Source of the DNA: Bacillus sp. OxB-1 | Lineage (GTDB): Bacteria; Bacillota; Bacilli; Bacillales_A; Planococcaceae | Length of the DNA stretch: 64,000 bases | Assembly: GCF_000829195.1 (NCBI RefSeq) | Contig: NZ_AP013294.1 | Location: forward strand, 2,987,001 to 3,051,000 | Reading direction: 5' to 3' | Shown: piece by piece, positions 30,697 through 39,525 of the stretch | Layout of the letters: each line of letters opens with the position of its first letter | How positions within the stretch are numbered: the first letter of the stretch is position 1 | Translations under genes and position numbers: made by a program | Notes under the pieces: model-generated | The model's database searches: none | What the model was told of the DNA's origin: nothing | Seen by the model: only the letters and a program-made list of their open reading frames with translations

Positions 30697-31354
30697 CGTA
30701 AGCCAAGTAAAACGTGTCGTCTTCGCCAAGTACTACACTTCTTGATAGATCTTCTAAATAATCCATGAAACTTTCGTTGCTCAGTGAAAGTTCAATTTCA
30801 GATGGATCAAAGTAAAAAGTGATCCCGTTTACTTTTTCGCATGCAAACTGTTCTTTTTCATTGCGCTTGAAACCTTGAATAACTTTTCTTAATTTAGCTA
30901 AATCGCTTTCCAAGACTTCGTCATTTCTGATCAAGCTAATATTTTTATCATAAAAACTGCCTATACGCGATTTATGGTACTTGATTTTCCACGTTTCCAT
31001 TTCATGATGTAAATCCGAAAGCTCCTTAGCACTAAGTTTATTGAATAGGGAAATGCTCATGTCAATGGAGTTTTTCTGATCATTTCCAAGTTCAAAATCC
31101 GAATGCTCCCGAAGCTTGTTCATATAGTTGAAATAATCGTGGTGAAATGGAATTCGTACATCTTCTACTACTATTCCGTTTTTAAATGCAAACATTTCTT
31201 CCGGAAACAGAAATTCGTTATATTCGGTAAAATGGATCAAGTTAGCAAATACAAGCAGTTTTTGCAATTTCATGTTTCCATCAAAAGTATTACTGAAATG
31301 ACAATCGGGTTGCTTAGCAAGATACGATGCAACTTTTTCAACTGTGATAGTCAT
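30668..31354 (-). CDS. Panacea-domain (DUF4065, SocA/GepA-like) antitoxin
   Basis: 228 residues, with GGAGGGGAT before the ATG. The segment 'KLQKLLVFANLIHFTEYNEF' followed by 'MFAFKNGIVVEDVRIPFHHD' is the hallmark of the DUF4065/Panacea domain (N-terminal ~120 residues). The C-terminal half is a less conserved extension ending in an acidic/aromatic tail. Panacea proteins neutralise many unrelated toxins, and this one overlaps a downstream toxin-like gene. The pair sits between the integrase and the attachment site, a common place for prophage defence or maintenance cargo. Function as antitoxin is inferred from the family. Confidence 0.75.
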   Translation of the reverse strand: MTITVEKVASYLAKQPDCHFSNTFDGNMKLQKLLVFANLIHFTEYNEFLFPEEMFAFKNGIVVEDVRIPFHHDYFNYMNKLREHSDFELGNDQKNSIDMSISLFNKLSAKELSDLHHEMETWKIKYHKSRIGSFYDKNISLIRNDEVLESDLAKLRKVIQGFKRNEKEQFACEKVNGITFYFDPSEIELSLSNESFMDYLEDLSRSVVLGEDDTFYLAYDEDQGIYYY

Positions 31355-31435
31355 AATTCATCCCCTCCCTCTATTCCTTCCCACTTCTAGTATATAATAT
31401 GCAAGGTTCCTTATAAAGGAGTATGAATTTATATA

Positions 31436-31475
31436 AGCAAAACTCCCCGAAACGATGATTTCAAGAGAGTTTTGC
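31436..31475. repeat. Second copy of the integrase-terminator hairpin
   Basis: Plus strand AAACTCCCCGAAAC...ATTTCAAGAGAGTTTT matches the terminator at 30232-30266 at roughly 28 of 35 positions. GCAAAACT/AGTTTTGC form the base of its imperfect stem. The two copies bracket the toxin-antitoxin cassette. Confidence 0.6.
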
Positions 31476-31504
31476 CAAGAGGTTGAAGCCCTGGTGTCAT
31501 TGAG

Positions 31505-31560
31505 TTCCTACGCAATCGTAGACATGTTTACAACCCCACAGCCTAGCGTTTGAAAAGCGA
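31505..31560. other. Prophage right attachment site (attR) inside mtaB
   Basis: The chromosomal side ends after codon 11 of mtaB (31538); the phage side begins with GGGGTTGTAAACATG on the minus strand. The phage arm contains a perfect palindrome CTACG-N4-CGTAG (31508-31521), plausible as part of a serine-recombinase half-site. The exact crossover dinucleotide cannot be fixed without attL or an empty site. Confidence 0.65.
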
Positions 31561-31570
31561 CAGAAGACAT
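31508..31570 (-). pseudogene. mtaB: 5' remnant of mtaB, interrupted by the prophage
   Basis: Seventeen bases after the rsmE stop, an ATG with GAGGTGAG upstream opens MSSVAFQTLGC, which matches the N-terminus of MtaB (B. subtilis YqeV begins MATVAFHTLGCKVNHYE, from memory). After Cys11 the frame continues with unrelated phage-derived GVVNMSTIA and stops at 31508. MtaB is the radical-SAM enzyme that adds the methylthio group to t6A37 of tRNA. In B. subtilis mtaB follows rsmE, so the host position agrees. The rest of the gene is expected at the far left end of the prophage. Confidence 0.82.
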
Positions 31571-31586
31571 GGGCTGCTCACCTCTT

Positions 31587-32327
31587 TCATTCAAATTCGT
31601 AAGACAGTGCGGACAATAGATACAAAGGTGCCGTTTCCGTTCGCAAAATCCTCGGGCCTAACGACATGGGAAGGAATCCTGCCGATCGCAGCGCCTCCGC
31701 TTCCGTTCGGGACAGGCCGCCTTCCGGTCCGAAAACAGCCAGTACCGTTTGTTTATGATACACGTTTTTCAACCGCTCTGCAATCTTATGCGGTTCTCCG
31801 CTTTTGGCGTCTTCTTCATCCGCCAAGAGGAGCACGTCGAAGTTGGATGCTTCGGCGAGCAATTGACGGAATGTCATCGGGCTTGAAACGGTCGGAATGC
31901 GTGTGCGATGGCATTGCTCGGCCGCTTCCTTGGCGATTTTCTGCAAGCGCTCGACCTTCTTGCCGCCTTTCTGCTCATCCCATTTCACAATGGAGCGTTC
32001 CGCTTGGAAAGGGATGATGCCTGCCATCCCGAGCTCCGTCCCTTTTTGGACGATTAAATCGAGCTTATCCCCTTTCGGCAAACCACAAGCAATTGTCACA
32101 TGTAGAGGCATTTCATTGGAAGGCAGAGACCCATCCTGTTGTTGAATGACGACTCCGTCAGCCGTGATCTCGGTAATCGAGGAAAGAAAAGCTTCCCCCT
32201 CGGAAACGGCAATCAATCCTTCTCCGGGCTCCATCCGCATGACGCGGACAATATGCTTGCCGTCCTCCCCGGAGATTGTTGATTGCCCTTCGTTATCAAA
32301 TGGATGTTGCAGAAAATAACGTTGCAA
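31587..32327 (-). CDS. rsmE: 16S rRNA (uracil-1498-N3)-methyltransferase
   Basis: 246 residues. SPOUT methyltransferase: N-terminal PUA-like domain ('MQRYFLQHPFDNEGQSTISG'), then the knot region with 'LLLADEEDAKSG', 'VLAVFGPEGGLSRTEAEALR' and 'MSLGPRILRTETAPLYLLSA', the SAM-binding loops. Methylates U1498 of 16S rRNA. It lies two bases after prmA and was followed by mtaB before prophage insertion. Confidence 0.95.
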   Translation of the reverse strand: MQRYFLQHPFDNEGQSTISGEDGKHIVRVMRMEPGEGLIAVSEGEAFLSSITEITADGVVIQQQDGSLPSNEMPLHVTIACGLPKGDKLDLIVQKGTELGMAGIIPFQAERSIVKWDEQKGGKKVERLQKIAKEAAEQCHRTRIPTVSSPMTFRQLLAEASNFDVLLLADEEDAKSGEPHKIAERLKNVYHKQTVLAVFGPEGGLSRTEAEALRSAGFLPMSLGPRILRTETAPLYLLSALSYEFE

Positions 32328-32329
32328 AC

Positions 32330-33274
32330 TTACTCGCCCCTTTTTCTGGCGATGATGGCGACCCAGTCTTCCATCAAGACCGATTCGACGATATCAAACC
32401 CTTTGGATACAAGGTCATCTTTGACCAGATCCCTTTTCTGCCCGATGATGCCTGAGACAATGAAAAGACCGTCCGTTGGCAATAAATCAAAAGCATCCGC
32501 GGAGAACGACAAGATGACTTCGGCTAAAATATTCGCCACGATGACATCGGGATTTTCATTGACCGAGTCGAGTAGATTGCCATGTGTCACCTTGATACGG
32601 TCTTCGACATCGTTAAGTTTAATGTTCTCTTTCGCGGCGACGACCGCCACATCGTCCAAATCCAAAGCGTGGACGCGAGCTGCCCCTAACAGCGCAGCTC
32701 CGATCGATAATACGCCGGAACCTGTGCCGACATCGACGACGGCATCCCCTTCTTTTACATACTTCTCGAGCGCTTGCAAACACATGACAGTCGTCGGATG
32801 CGTACCCGTTCCAAAAGCCATCCCGGGATCCAATTCGATGATCAGTTCATCCGAAACGACAGGTTCGTATTGTTCCCATGTCGGGACGATCGTAAAGCGG
32901 CTGGAAATTTTGACAGGATGGTAAAACTGCTTCCAAGCAGTCGCCCAATCCTCGTCATCCACTTCATTCGTGCTGATGACGGGCTGCTTCTCCGCCAGAC
33001 CGAATTCCGCCAGCCGGCTGATGGCCAACTCCAATTCTTTCATCGTTTCGTTCAAGAAACTATTGACTGGCAAGTAGGCTTTGACGAGCACGCCGTCAGC
33101 CGGGAAATCATCTTTGTCCAGTTCATAGATTTCACCGAAACGGTCCTCATGGATTCTGTCCGGTTCAATGGAATCTTCAATGACGACCCCGCTTGCGCCT
33201 GCCTCGTGCAAAATGTTCGCAACCGCCTCCGTCGCTTCATGCGTCGTATGAATGGATATTTCCGACCATTTCAC
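32330..33274 (-). CDS. prmA: Ribosomal protein L11 methyltransferase
   Basis: 314 residues. Rossmann SAM site 'VVDVGTGSGVLSIGAALLGA' with preceding 'LDPGMAFGTGTHPTTVMCLQ' and the catalytic loop 'VIVANILAEVI'. N-terminal substrate-binding domain as in the family. Trimethylates ribosomal protein L11. Downstream of dnaJ by 15 bases, the standard Bacillus order. Confidence 0.96.
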   Translation of the reverse strand: MKWSEISIHTTHEATEAVANILHEAGASGVVIEDSIEPDRIHEDRFGEIYELDKDDFPADGVLVKAYLPVNSFLNETMKELELAISRLAEFGLAEKQPVISTNEVDDEDWATAWKQFYHPVKISSRFTIVPTWEQYEPVVSDELIIELDPGMAFGTGTHPTTVMCLQALEKYVKEGDAVVDVGTGSGVLSIGAALLGAARVHALDLDDVAVVAAKENIKLNDVEDRIKVTHGNLLDSVNENPDVIVANILAEVILSFSADAFDLLPTDGLFIVSGIIGQKRDLVKDDLVSKGFDIVESVLMEDWVAIIARKRGE

Positions 33275-33289
33275 TATAGATCATCCCTT

Positions 33290-34420
33290 TCATTCGCCCT
33301 TGATAGTACGTTTGATTTTATCGAACAACGAACTTGAATACTCTTCCGGCGTGCTGCCGTCAATCGTCGCGAATTCACGCAGCAATTCCTTCTGCTTTTC
33401 CGTCATTTTTTTTGGCGTCACCACTTTGACGACGACATGCTGGTCGCCGGTTCCACGGCCGTGGACGTTTTGCACTCCTTTTCCGCGCAGACGGAAATTC
33501 GTTCCCGTCTGTGTTCCGGCAGGGATTTTAAGCTTGACGTTACCGTGGACGGTCGGCACTTCGATTTCATCTCCCAGAGCAGCCTGCGGAAATGAAAGAT
33601 TCAATTCCAAATAGATGTCGTCCTCTTCCCGGATGAACTTTTCATGCGGCCGAACCCGGAATACGATATATAGGTCGCCTGTGGGACCACCATTATATCC
33701 TTCTTCTCCTTGGCCGGATACGCGCAGCTGTTGGCCATCATCCACGCCAGCGGGAATGGTCACTTTGATCTTTTTCCGATGCGTCACTCTGCCGCTGCCA
33801 TGGCATGTTTCGCATTTTTCCGGGATGATCTTGCCGGTTCCCTGACATTGTGAACAGGCGCGGCGATTGACCATTTGACCAAGCGGCGTATTTTGGGTTA
33901 CGCTGATCTGACCTGTTCCTCCACAATTGGTACAAGTCTCTGGAGTGGTCCCTTTTTTGGCTCCTGACCCGTGACAGGTCTCACAAGCTTCTTCACGTGG
34001 GATTTCGATTTCCGTTTGCTTGCCGAAGACCGCATCCATGAAATCGATTGTCATCGTATACTGCAGGTCGTTCCCTTTACGCGGTGCATTCGGATCCCGG
34101 CGGCGTGTGCTGCCCCCGAAAAATGTGCTGAAAATATCCTCGAACCCGAAGCCGTCTCCTCCCCCGCCTCCGAAACCGCCGAACCCACCGAAACCTTGAT
34201 TCGGATCGGCATGGCCGAATTGGTCATAATTAGCCTTTTTCGTATCATCGCTGAGTACTTCGAATGCTTCCGTCACTTCTTTGAATTTCTCTTCTGCTCC
34301 AGGTTCTTTATTCAAATCCGGGTGGTACTTTTTTGACAATGAGCGATAGGCTTTCCGGATCTCCTCTTTTGTAGCGGATTTCGATAATCCTAGCACTTCA
34401 TAATAGTCTCTCTTACTCAT
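33290..34420 (-). CDS. dnaJ: Molecular chaperone DnaJ
   Basis: 376 residues. J domain (residues 1-70) with HPD in '[11 protein letters not shown]', a Gly/Phe region ('[15 protein letters not shown]'), then four CxxCxGxG zinc repeats ('CETCHGSG', 'CTNCGGTG', 'CSQCQGTG', 'CETCHGSG'), and the C-terminal client-binding domains. Stimulates DnaK ATPase and holds unfolded clients. It is separated from dnaK by 180 bases with a strong hairpin, so its level is probably set by partial read-through. Confidence 0.97.
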   Translation of the reverse strand: MSKRDYYEVLGLSKSATKEEIRKAYRSLSKKYHPDLNKEPGAEEKFKEVTEAFEVLSDDTKKANYDQFGHADPNQGFGGFGGFGGGGGDGFGFEDIFSTFFGGSTRRRDPNAPRKGNDLQYTMTIDFMDAVFGKQTEIEIPREEACETCHGSGAKKGTTPETCTNCGGTGQISVTQNTPLGQMVNRRACSQCQGTGKIIPEKCETCHGSGRVTHRKKIKVTIPAGVDDGQQLRVSGQGEEGYNGGPTGDLYIVFRVRPHEKFIREEDDIYLELNLSFPQAALGDEIEVPTVHGNVKLKIPAGTQTGTNFRLRGKGVQNVHGRGTGDQHVVVKVVTPKKMTEKQKELLREFATIDGSTPEEYSSSLFDKIKRTIKGE

Positions 34421-34533
34421 TTTCCACTCTCCCGCATCACATTGACATGTTGATTATTGTAACATGCAAGAAGAAAAAGCGTAACCATACGAGTCAATTC
34501 TCTGAGGCCTGCTGCTCACTCCTTGCCTATGGA

Positions 34534-34577
34534 CAAAAGGAAAAAGCCAAAGCCGGAATATCGGACTTTGACTTTTC
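34534..34577 (-). terminator. Terminator after dnaK (attenuates dnaJ)
   Basis: On the minus strand a 12-14-bp stem (34543-34576, several G-T pairs, one mismatch near the loop) is followed by TTTTTCCTTTT. It lies about 25 bases after the dnaK stop and probably reduces transcription into dnaJ. Confidence 0.7.
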
Positions 34578-34601
34578 CGTCAAGCATCAATTACATATAC
34601 C

Positions 34602-36416
34602 TTATTTTTTATCGTCCACTTCTTCAAAGTCGGCATCGACTACGCCGTCGTCTTGCGGCTGGTCCGCATTTGCAGCACCTTCAGCTGCCGCTTGTTCATA
34701 CAGCTTCATCGATAGCTGCTGTACAAGCTCTTCGAGTTTCTGTTTCTTCGTCCGGATATCGTCCAAGTTGCCGGCTTCGATAGCGGATTTCAACTCGTCT
34801 TTCGCTTCCGTGACATTTTTGATCTCATCCTCGGATACTTTGCCTTCCAGGTCTTTCAACGTCTTGTCTGCCATGAATACGAGTTGGTCGGCTTCGTTCC
34901 GCAAATCCGCTTCTTCTTTCCGTTTTTTATCCTCTTCCGCATTCGCTTCCGCGTCTTTCACCATGCGTTCGATTTCATCGTCGGAAAGGCCGGAGCTCGA
35001 CTGGATCGTGATGTTCTGCTCTTTTTGCGTTCCGAGGTCTTTTGCTTTAACCGTTACGATACCGTTCTTGTCAATATCGAATGTCACTTCAATTTGTGGG
35101 ATTCCACGTGGTGCCGGCGGAATATCCGTCAATTGGAAACGGCCAAGTGTCTTGTTGTCAGCCGACATCGGACGCTCCCCTTGGAGGACGTGGATATCGA
35201 CCGCTGGCTGGTTGTCCGCCGCTGTTGAAAACACTTGCGACTTGCTTGTCGGAATTGTCGTATTTCGTTCAATCAACTTCGTGAATACGCCACCCATCGT
35301 CTCAATACCAAGTGATAGTGGTGTGACGTCAAGAAGGACGACATCTTTCACATCACCGCTTAAAATGGAACCTTGGACTGCTGCCCCCATTGCGACGACC
35401 TCATCCGGGTTGACCCCTTTGAACGGTTCTTTTCCAGTCTCCTTTTTGATCGCTTCTTGGACTGCCGGGATCCGTGTGGAACCACCGACCAAGATGACGC
35501 GGTCGATTTCGGATGCAGAAAGTCCCGCATCTTTCAATGCTTGACGCGTTGGTACCATGGAGCGCTCAACCAAATGCGCTGTCAGTTCATCGAATTTGGC
35601 ACGTGTCAAATTAATTTCAAGGTGAAGCGGGCCTGCTTCGCCTGCGGTGATGAATGGCAAAGAGATTTGTGTGGAAGTGACGCCGGAAAGGTCTTTTTTC
35701 GCTTTTTCCGCTGCATCTTTCAAGCGTTGCATCGCCATTTTATCTTTTGATAAATCAATTGCATTCTCTTTGCGGAATTCCTGGACGAGATAGTCGATAA
35801 TAACGTCGTCGAAATCATCGCCGCCGAGTTTATTGTCCCCGGCTGTAGAGCGTACTTGGAACACGCCGTCTCCCAGTTCGAGAATGGAAACGTCGAATGT
35901 CCCGCCTCCCAAGTCATATACAAGGATGATTTGATCTTCATCCATTTTGTCCATGCCGTATGCCAATGCTGCGGCAGTCGGCTCGTTGATGATACGTTCC
36001 ACTTCAAGGCCTGCGATCGTCCCGGCATCTTTCGTCGCTTGACGTTGTGCATCGTTGAAGTAGGCAGGTACCGTAATGACGGCTTTCGTCACTTTTTCGC
36101 CAAGATAGTCTTCCGCATAGCCTTTCATATATTGCAGGATCATTGCAGAAATTTCTTGTGGCGTGTAATCCTTGCCTTCCACTGTCTCTTTATAATCCGT
36201 ACCCATATGACGTTTTACAGACATGACAGTATTTGGATTCGTGATCGATTGACGCTTCGCCACTTCACCGACTTGCCGTTCCCCATTTTTAAACGCAACG
36301 ACAGAAGGCGTCGTCCGGTTGCCTTCCGGGTTCGGAATTACTTTTGCTTCTCCGCCCTCAAATACCGCTACTACCGAGTTTGTTGTCCCTAAGTCAATAC
36401 CAATGATTTTACTCAT
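34602..36416 (-). CDS. dnaK: Molecular chaperone DnaK (Hsp70)
   Basis: 604 residues. Starts [20 protein letters not shown]; ATPase motifs '[20 protein letters not shown]', '[16 protein letters not shown]' and '[17 protein letters not shown]' are present. The substrate-binding domain follows ('[20 protein letters not shown]'). Acidic C-terminal '[11 protein letters not shown]'. The Gram-positive type lacks the 24-residue insert of E. coli DnaK. Third gene of the hrcA operon; transcription ends at the downstream hairpin to a degree. Confidence 0.98.
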   Translation of the reverse strand: MSKIIGIDLGTTNSVVAVFEGGEAKVIPNPEGNRTTPSVVAFKNGERQVGEVAKRQSITNPNTVMSVKRHMGTDYKETVEGKDYTPQEISAMILQYMKGYAEDYLGEKVTKAVITVPAYFNDAQRQATKDAGTIAGLEVERIINEPTAAALAYGMDKMDEDQIILVYDLGGGTFDVSILELGDGVFQVRSTAGDNKLGGDDFDDVIIDYLVQEFRKENAIDLSKDKMAMQRLKDAAEKAKKDLSGVTSTQISLPFITAGEAGPLHLEINLTRAKFDELTAHLVERSMVPTRQALKDAGLSASEIDRVILVGGSTRIPAVQEAIKKETGKEPFKGVNPDEVVAMGAAVQGSILSGDVKDVVLLDVTPLSLGIETMGGVFTKLIERNTTIPTSKSQVFSTAADNQPAVDIHVLQGERPMSADNKTLGRFQLTDIPPAPRGIPQIEVTFDIDKNGIVTVKAKDLGTQKEQNITIQSSSGLSDDEIERMVKDAEANAEEDKKRKEEADLRNEADQLVFMADKTLKDLEGKVSEDEIKNVTEAKDELKSAIEAGNLDDIRTKKQKLEELVQQLSMKLYEQAAAEGAANADQPQDDGVVDADFEEVDDKK

Positions 36417-36449
36417 GCCAATATGTCCTCCTAACTAAATCGCTTGCTA

Positions 36450-37052
36450 TTATTCGTTCACTTTTACCATTGTAGGCCGTAGAACCCGATCTTTTAACTG
36501 ATACCCTTTTTGGAATACTTCAAGCACGATGCCTGAATCCTTTTCCTCATCGTTCCCAGTCATGATCGCTTGATGGAAATTCGGATCGAATTCCCGGTCT
36601 TGCGCATCGATTTCCGCAAGTCCTTCCGTTTCAAGAGCCTGCACAAGGCTGCGGTGCACCATTTCCATACCCGTCAGCAATGACTGAGCTTCTTCGGTCT
36701 TTGCTTCGACAGTCAATGCCCGTTCGAAATTATCCAAGACCGGGATTAGGTTGGTCACGAGCTCTTGGGCTCTATATTTTTGTAGCGCTTCTTTATCGAG
36801 CGACGCCCTTCTCTTGAAATTTTCAAAATCAGCGAGCAATCGAAGGCGCTTGTTTTCTTCTTCCTCCAAGAGGGCTGTCAACTCGGCCACTCTATCCACT
36901 TCGGATTCCTCCGAGAGTTCCGCCTCAGTTGTCGCTTCTGTTTCCAATTCAGCTGCATCGGTTTCCCCTTTTGTTTCTTCTGGGCTTTCATTCCCGTCCA
37001 ATTGCGCTTCTTGGGACTTGTTTTCGTCCTTGTTTTTTTCCACTTCAGTCAC
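36450..37052 (-). CDS. grpE: Nucleotide exchange factor GrpE
   Basis: 200 residues. Long acidic N-terminal tail with Glu/Thr repeats, a coiled coil ('LLADFENFKRRASLDKEALQ'), then the conserved core 'LIPVLDNFERALTV' and 'GYQLKDRVLRPTMVKV' near the end. It releases ADP from DnaK. The start overlaps the hrcA stop by 4 bases. Confidence 0.96.
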   Translation of the reverse strand: MTEVEKNKDENKSQEAQLDGNESPEETKGETDAAELETEATTEAELSEESEVDRVAELTALLEEEENKRLRLLADFENFKRRASLDKEALQKYRAQELVTNLIPVLDNFERALTVEAKTEEAQSLLTGMEMVHRSLVQALETEGLAEIDAQDREFDPNFHQAIMTGNDEEKDSGIVLEVFQKGYQLKDRVLRPTMVKVNE

Positions 37053-38104
37053 GATTCGTTCCTCCTTGCCGCTTCGCTACCAATCGCCAACTTTGTCAAC
37101 TCTTTGGACAGATCCTTGCTCATGCTGTCGAGCAATGTGATGACCCGTCCATAATCCATCCGCTTCGGTCCGATGATGGCTATCGAGCCGGTCGTGTTCT
37201 CGCCGGCTTCATACGTTGCGGTGATGACACTGCAATCTTCCATTGCGTTATCCTTGTTTTCCGAACCGATGCGGACATGGATGCCCAGAACATCCTCTTG
37301 GAAAAAAGTCATGGCTGGGAGCCCTTTCTCCATCAGTTCGAAAAAGGTTTTCACTTTCTGGATGTCGTTGAACTCCGGCTGTTTCATCATGTTCATCTTT
37401 CCACCGAAATAGAGGCGCTCCTCCGGTTCGATGGCAATCGCATTATGGAAGGATGCATACAAATCACCTGCATGCCGGATATGCCGTTCCAAAACCATTT
37501 TCGTCTCTTTCACGAGCATTTTTTGCAGATGATGCAGCGGCGTCCCGACGAGCCGTTCATTCAGGATGTTGACCATCTTTTCAATGTCGGATGAAGTGAA
37601 CCCATCGGGCACGGTGAATAATCGGTTTTCCACATGGCCGTTGTCCGTCACAATGATGGCCACAGCCATCCGGTCATCCAACGGCACGATCGAGAAACGC
37701 TTCACCGCGTGCTGCGCTGTATTCGGTCCAAGCAAGATGGATGTGTAATTCGTCAAATCCGAGAGAATGGTTGCCGATTTCCGGATCAATTCCTCGGTTT
37801 CGACCACTCTCTCCTTGAAAATGGAGCGCAGTCGGGTACTGTCTTCTTTTGTCAGTTTTTCAGGCGTCAGTAAGTGATCAACATAATACCTATACCCTTG
37901 TTCGGATGGGACCCGGCCGGACGAAGTATGGGGCTTTTCCAAATACCCCATTTCCTCCAGATCAGCCATTTCATTTCGTATCGTTGCCGGACTGAATGGC
38001 GCTTCCGGCTTTTTCGATAACTGCCTGGATCCTACAGGCTGTGCGGATTCGATGAAATCGTCAACCGTCAGTTGCAATATAAGCAATTGTCTGTTTGTCA
38101 ACAT
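37049..38104 (-). CDS. hrcA: Heat-inducible transcription repressor HrcA
   Basis: 351 residues from the ATG at 38104 (MLTNRQLLILQLTVDDFIES), preceded by GGAGTG; the frame is open upstream but the family starts here. N-terminal winged helix ('SPATIRNEMADLEEMGYLEK') and the conserved 'SSGRVPSEQGYRYYVDHLL'. It binds the CIRCE element at 38119-38145 just upstream, so it represses its own operon until heat shock titrates GroEL. Confidence 0.97.
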   Translation of the reverse strand: MLTNRQLLILQLTVDDFIESAQPVGSRQLSKKPEAPFSPATIRNEMADLEEMGYLEKPHTSSGRVPSEQGYRYYVDHLLTPEKLTKEDSTRLRSIFKERVVETEELIRKSATILSDLTNYTSILLGPNTAQHAVKRFSIVPLDDRMAVAIIVTDNGHVENRLFTVPDGFTSSDIEKMVNILNERLVGTPLHHLQKMLVKETKMVLERHIRHAGDLYASFHNAIAIEPEERLYFGGKMNMMKQPEFNDIQKVKTFFELMEKGLPAMTFFQEDVLGIHVRIGSENKDNAMEDCSVITATYEAGENTTGSIAIIGPKRMDYGRVITLLDSMSKDLSKELTKLAIGSEAARRNES

Positions 38105-38118
38105 GATCATCACTCCTG

Positions 38119-38145
38119 TTAGCACTCTAATTACATGAGTGCTAA
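38119..38145. promoter_or_regulatory. CIRCE operator
   Basis: TTAGCACTC-N9-GAGTGCTAA, an exact match to the consensus CIRCE inverted repeat, 14 bases upstream of the hrcA start. Binding site of HrcA. Confidence 0.97.
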
Positions 38146-38155
38146 TGCTATTGAT

Positions 38156-38184
38156 AATTTAACAAATCCAAAATGCCGTGTCAA
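38156..38184 (-). promoter_or_regulatory. Sigma-A promoter of the hrcA operon
   Basis: On the minus strand TTGACA, 17 bases, TAAATT (four of six of -10). CIRCE lies immediately downstream of the -10, so HrcA would block initiation. Confidence 0.8.
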
Positions 38185-38263
38185 TGAATTGACTCCGGCG
38201 CAAATCGACAAAAAACAAGTCCGGATTCACGCCGTTCAATCCTGTCTCCCCTCTTGAAATTCA

Positions 38264-39397
38264 TTAAAAAAGAAATTGTTGAAAGACATCGTTTCCGCGG
38301 AAGATCCCTTTCCTTGTCAACTTCCAATGGTCTCCTTGTTGTTCCATGAGACCATCCGCCCTAAGTCTTTCCAACTTCGCTCCATAGATCTCTTCCAGCG
38401 GCTTCCCGAATTTAAGATGAAAGAAAGAAGCAGAGACCCCTTCCATTTTCCGAAGTCCCAGGAACATCTCTTCTTCCATACACTCGGCATCCGTCACCTC
38501 ATGCTCTTGCTGCACGGGCCGTCCGCCCGCCGAAACAGCATTCATATATTTGGCTAGCGGGCCGATATTGGAATAGCGCCTACCCTTTACATACCCATGT
38601 GCGCCTGCCCCAATCCCGGCATAATTTTCATTTTCCCAGTAAATCAGATTGTGCAACGATTCATAACCGGGAAGCGCAAAATTGCTTATTTCATACTGCT
38701 TCCTACTTTGCTTTTCCATCGAATCGATAAGCATTTCAAACATTTCAGCTTCGGTATCCTCGCCAGGCAGCGGCAGCTTCCCTTTGTTCATCAAATTATA
38801 GAAGACGGTCTTCGGCTCGACGATGAGCGAGTAGCCGGAAGTATGCGGCAGATCAAGAGCCACTGCTTGCTCCAACGTATGCCGCCATTGCTCGATCGTT
38901 TGTCCCGGCAGCCCATACATAAGGTCGATGCTAATATTGTCGAAACCCGCTTTGCGCGCATCCCCCACAACCCGGACCGCGTCATTCGGTCCATGCGTAC
39001 GCCCGATTTTCGCAAGCAGCCCGGAATCGAAAGACTGGACGCCGATGCTCAGCCGGTTCACTCCCCCGTTATGCAGGACCGCCAACTTACCGGGCGTCAA
39101 TTCGTCCGGGTTGGCTTCCGTCGTGAATTCTTTTAACGACTTCACTCGGACAAAACGATTTACAATTTCCAGCAGGCGATCAAGCTGCGCTTCTGAGAGA
39201 GATGTCGGCGTCCCTCCTCCAAGAAAGACGGTCTCCACCTTATCAAAAGAATTCCCTTCCTTTTGCAAGATGGCTAATTCCTCGCCGATTGATTCGATAT
39301 ATTCATCGACCGGCTGATTTTTGAAAAATACTTTATTGAAATCACAATAATGACAAATCTGGTGGCAAAACGGAATGTGGATATAGATCCCTCGCAT
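38264..39397 (-). CDS. hemW: HemW-like radical SAM heme chaperone
   Basis: 377 residues. Radical-SAM motif C-x3-C-x2-C in 'FCHQICHYCDFNKVF', and the HemW/CPDH features 'VFLGGGTPTSLSEAQLDRLL', 'GVQSFDSGLLAKIGRTHGPN' and 'HTLEQAVALDLPHTSGYSLI'. Once called oxygen-independent coproporphyrinogen oxidase-like, HemW proteins are heme chaperones. Between lepA and hrcA, the usual Bacillales place. Confidence 0.95.
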   Translation of the reverse strand: MRGIYIHIPFCHQICHYCDFNKVFFKNQPVDEYIESIGEELAILQKEGNSFDKVETVFLGGGTPTSLSEAQLDRLLEIVNRFVRVKSLKEFTTEANPDELTPGKLAVLHNGGVNRLSIGVQSFDSGLLAKIGRTHGPNDAVRVVGDARKAGFDNISIDLMYGLPGQTIEQWRHTLEQAVALDLPHTSGYSLIVEPKTVFYNLMNKGKLPLPGEDTEAEMFEMLIDSMEKQSRKQYEISNFALPGYESLHNLIYWENENYAGIGAGAHGYVKGRRYSNIGPLAKYMNAVSAGGRPVQQEHEVTDAECMEEEMFLGLRKMEGVSASFFHLKFGKPLEEIYGAKLERLRADGLMEQQGDHWKLTRKGIFRGNDVFQQFLF

Positions 39398-39484
39398 GCC
39401 GCCACCTCCTTTTCAATTAACAAAATCCGTGGCATTGTCGGAACTTCTACCTGAATCTTCGGCTGAATAAAGATAATAAACGCC

Positions 39485-39515
39485 AAAAAGAGGGCAACGA
39501 TGCCCCCTTTTTTTC
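39485..39515. terminator. Terminator between lepA and hemW
   Basis: AGAGGGCA-acga-TGCCCCCT (stem about 7 bp, 39489-39508), with T-runs on both sides (TTTTTTTCT on the plus side, CTTTTTGG on the minus side). It lies just after the lepA stop. Confidence 0.75.
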
Positions 39516-39525
39516 TATCATCTCG

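Noticed and set aside
31355-31435. Promoter of the antitoxin gene
   Set aside because: The region is AT-rich with TATATA/TATTAT sequences on the minus strand, but no -35 at acceptable spacing could be chosen with confidence.
34447-35544. 365-codon plus-strand frame opposite dnaK
   Set aside because: Antisense shadow of a highly conserved gene, Ser-rich, with no start signals. Similar long frames opposite alaS (61497-62183, 62214-62987) and lepA (40726-41466) are rejected for the same reason.
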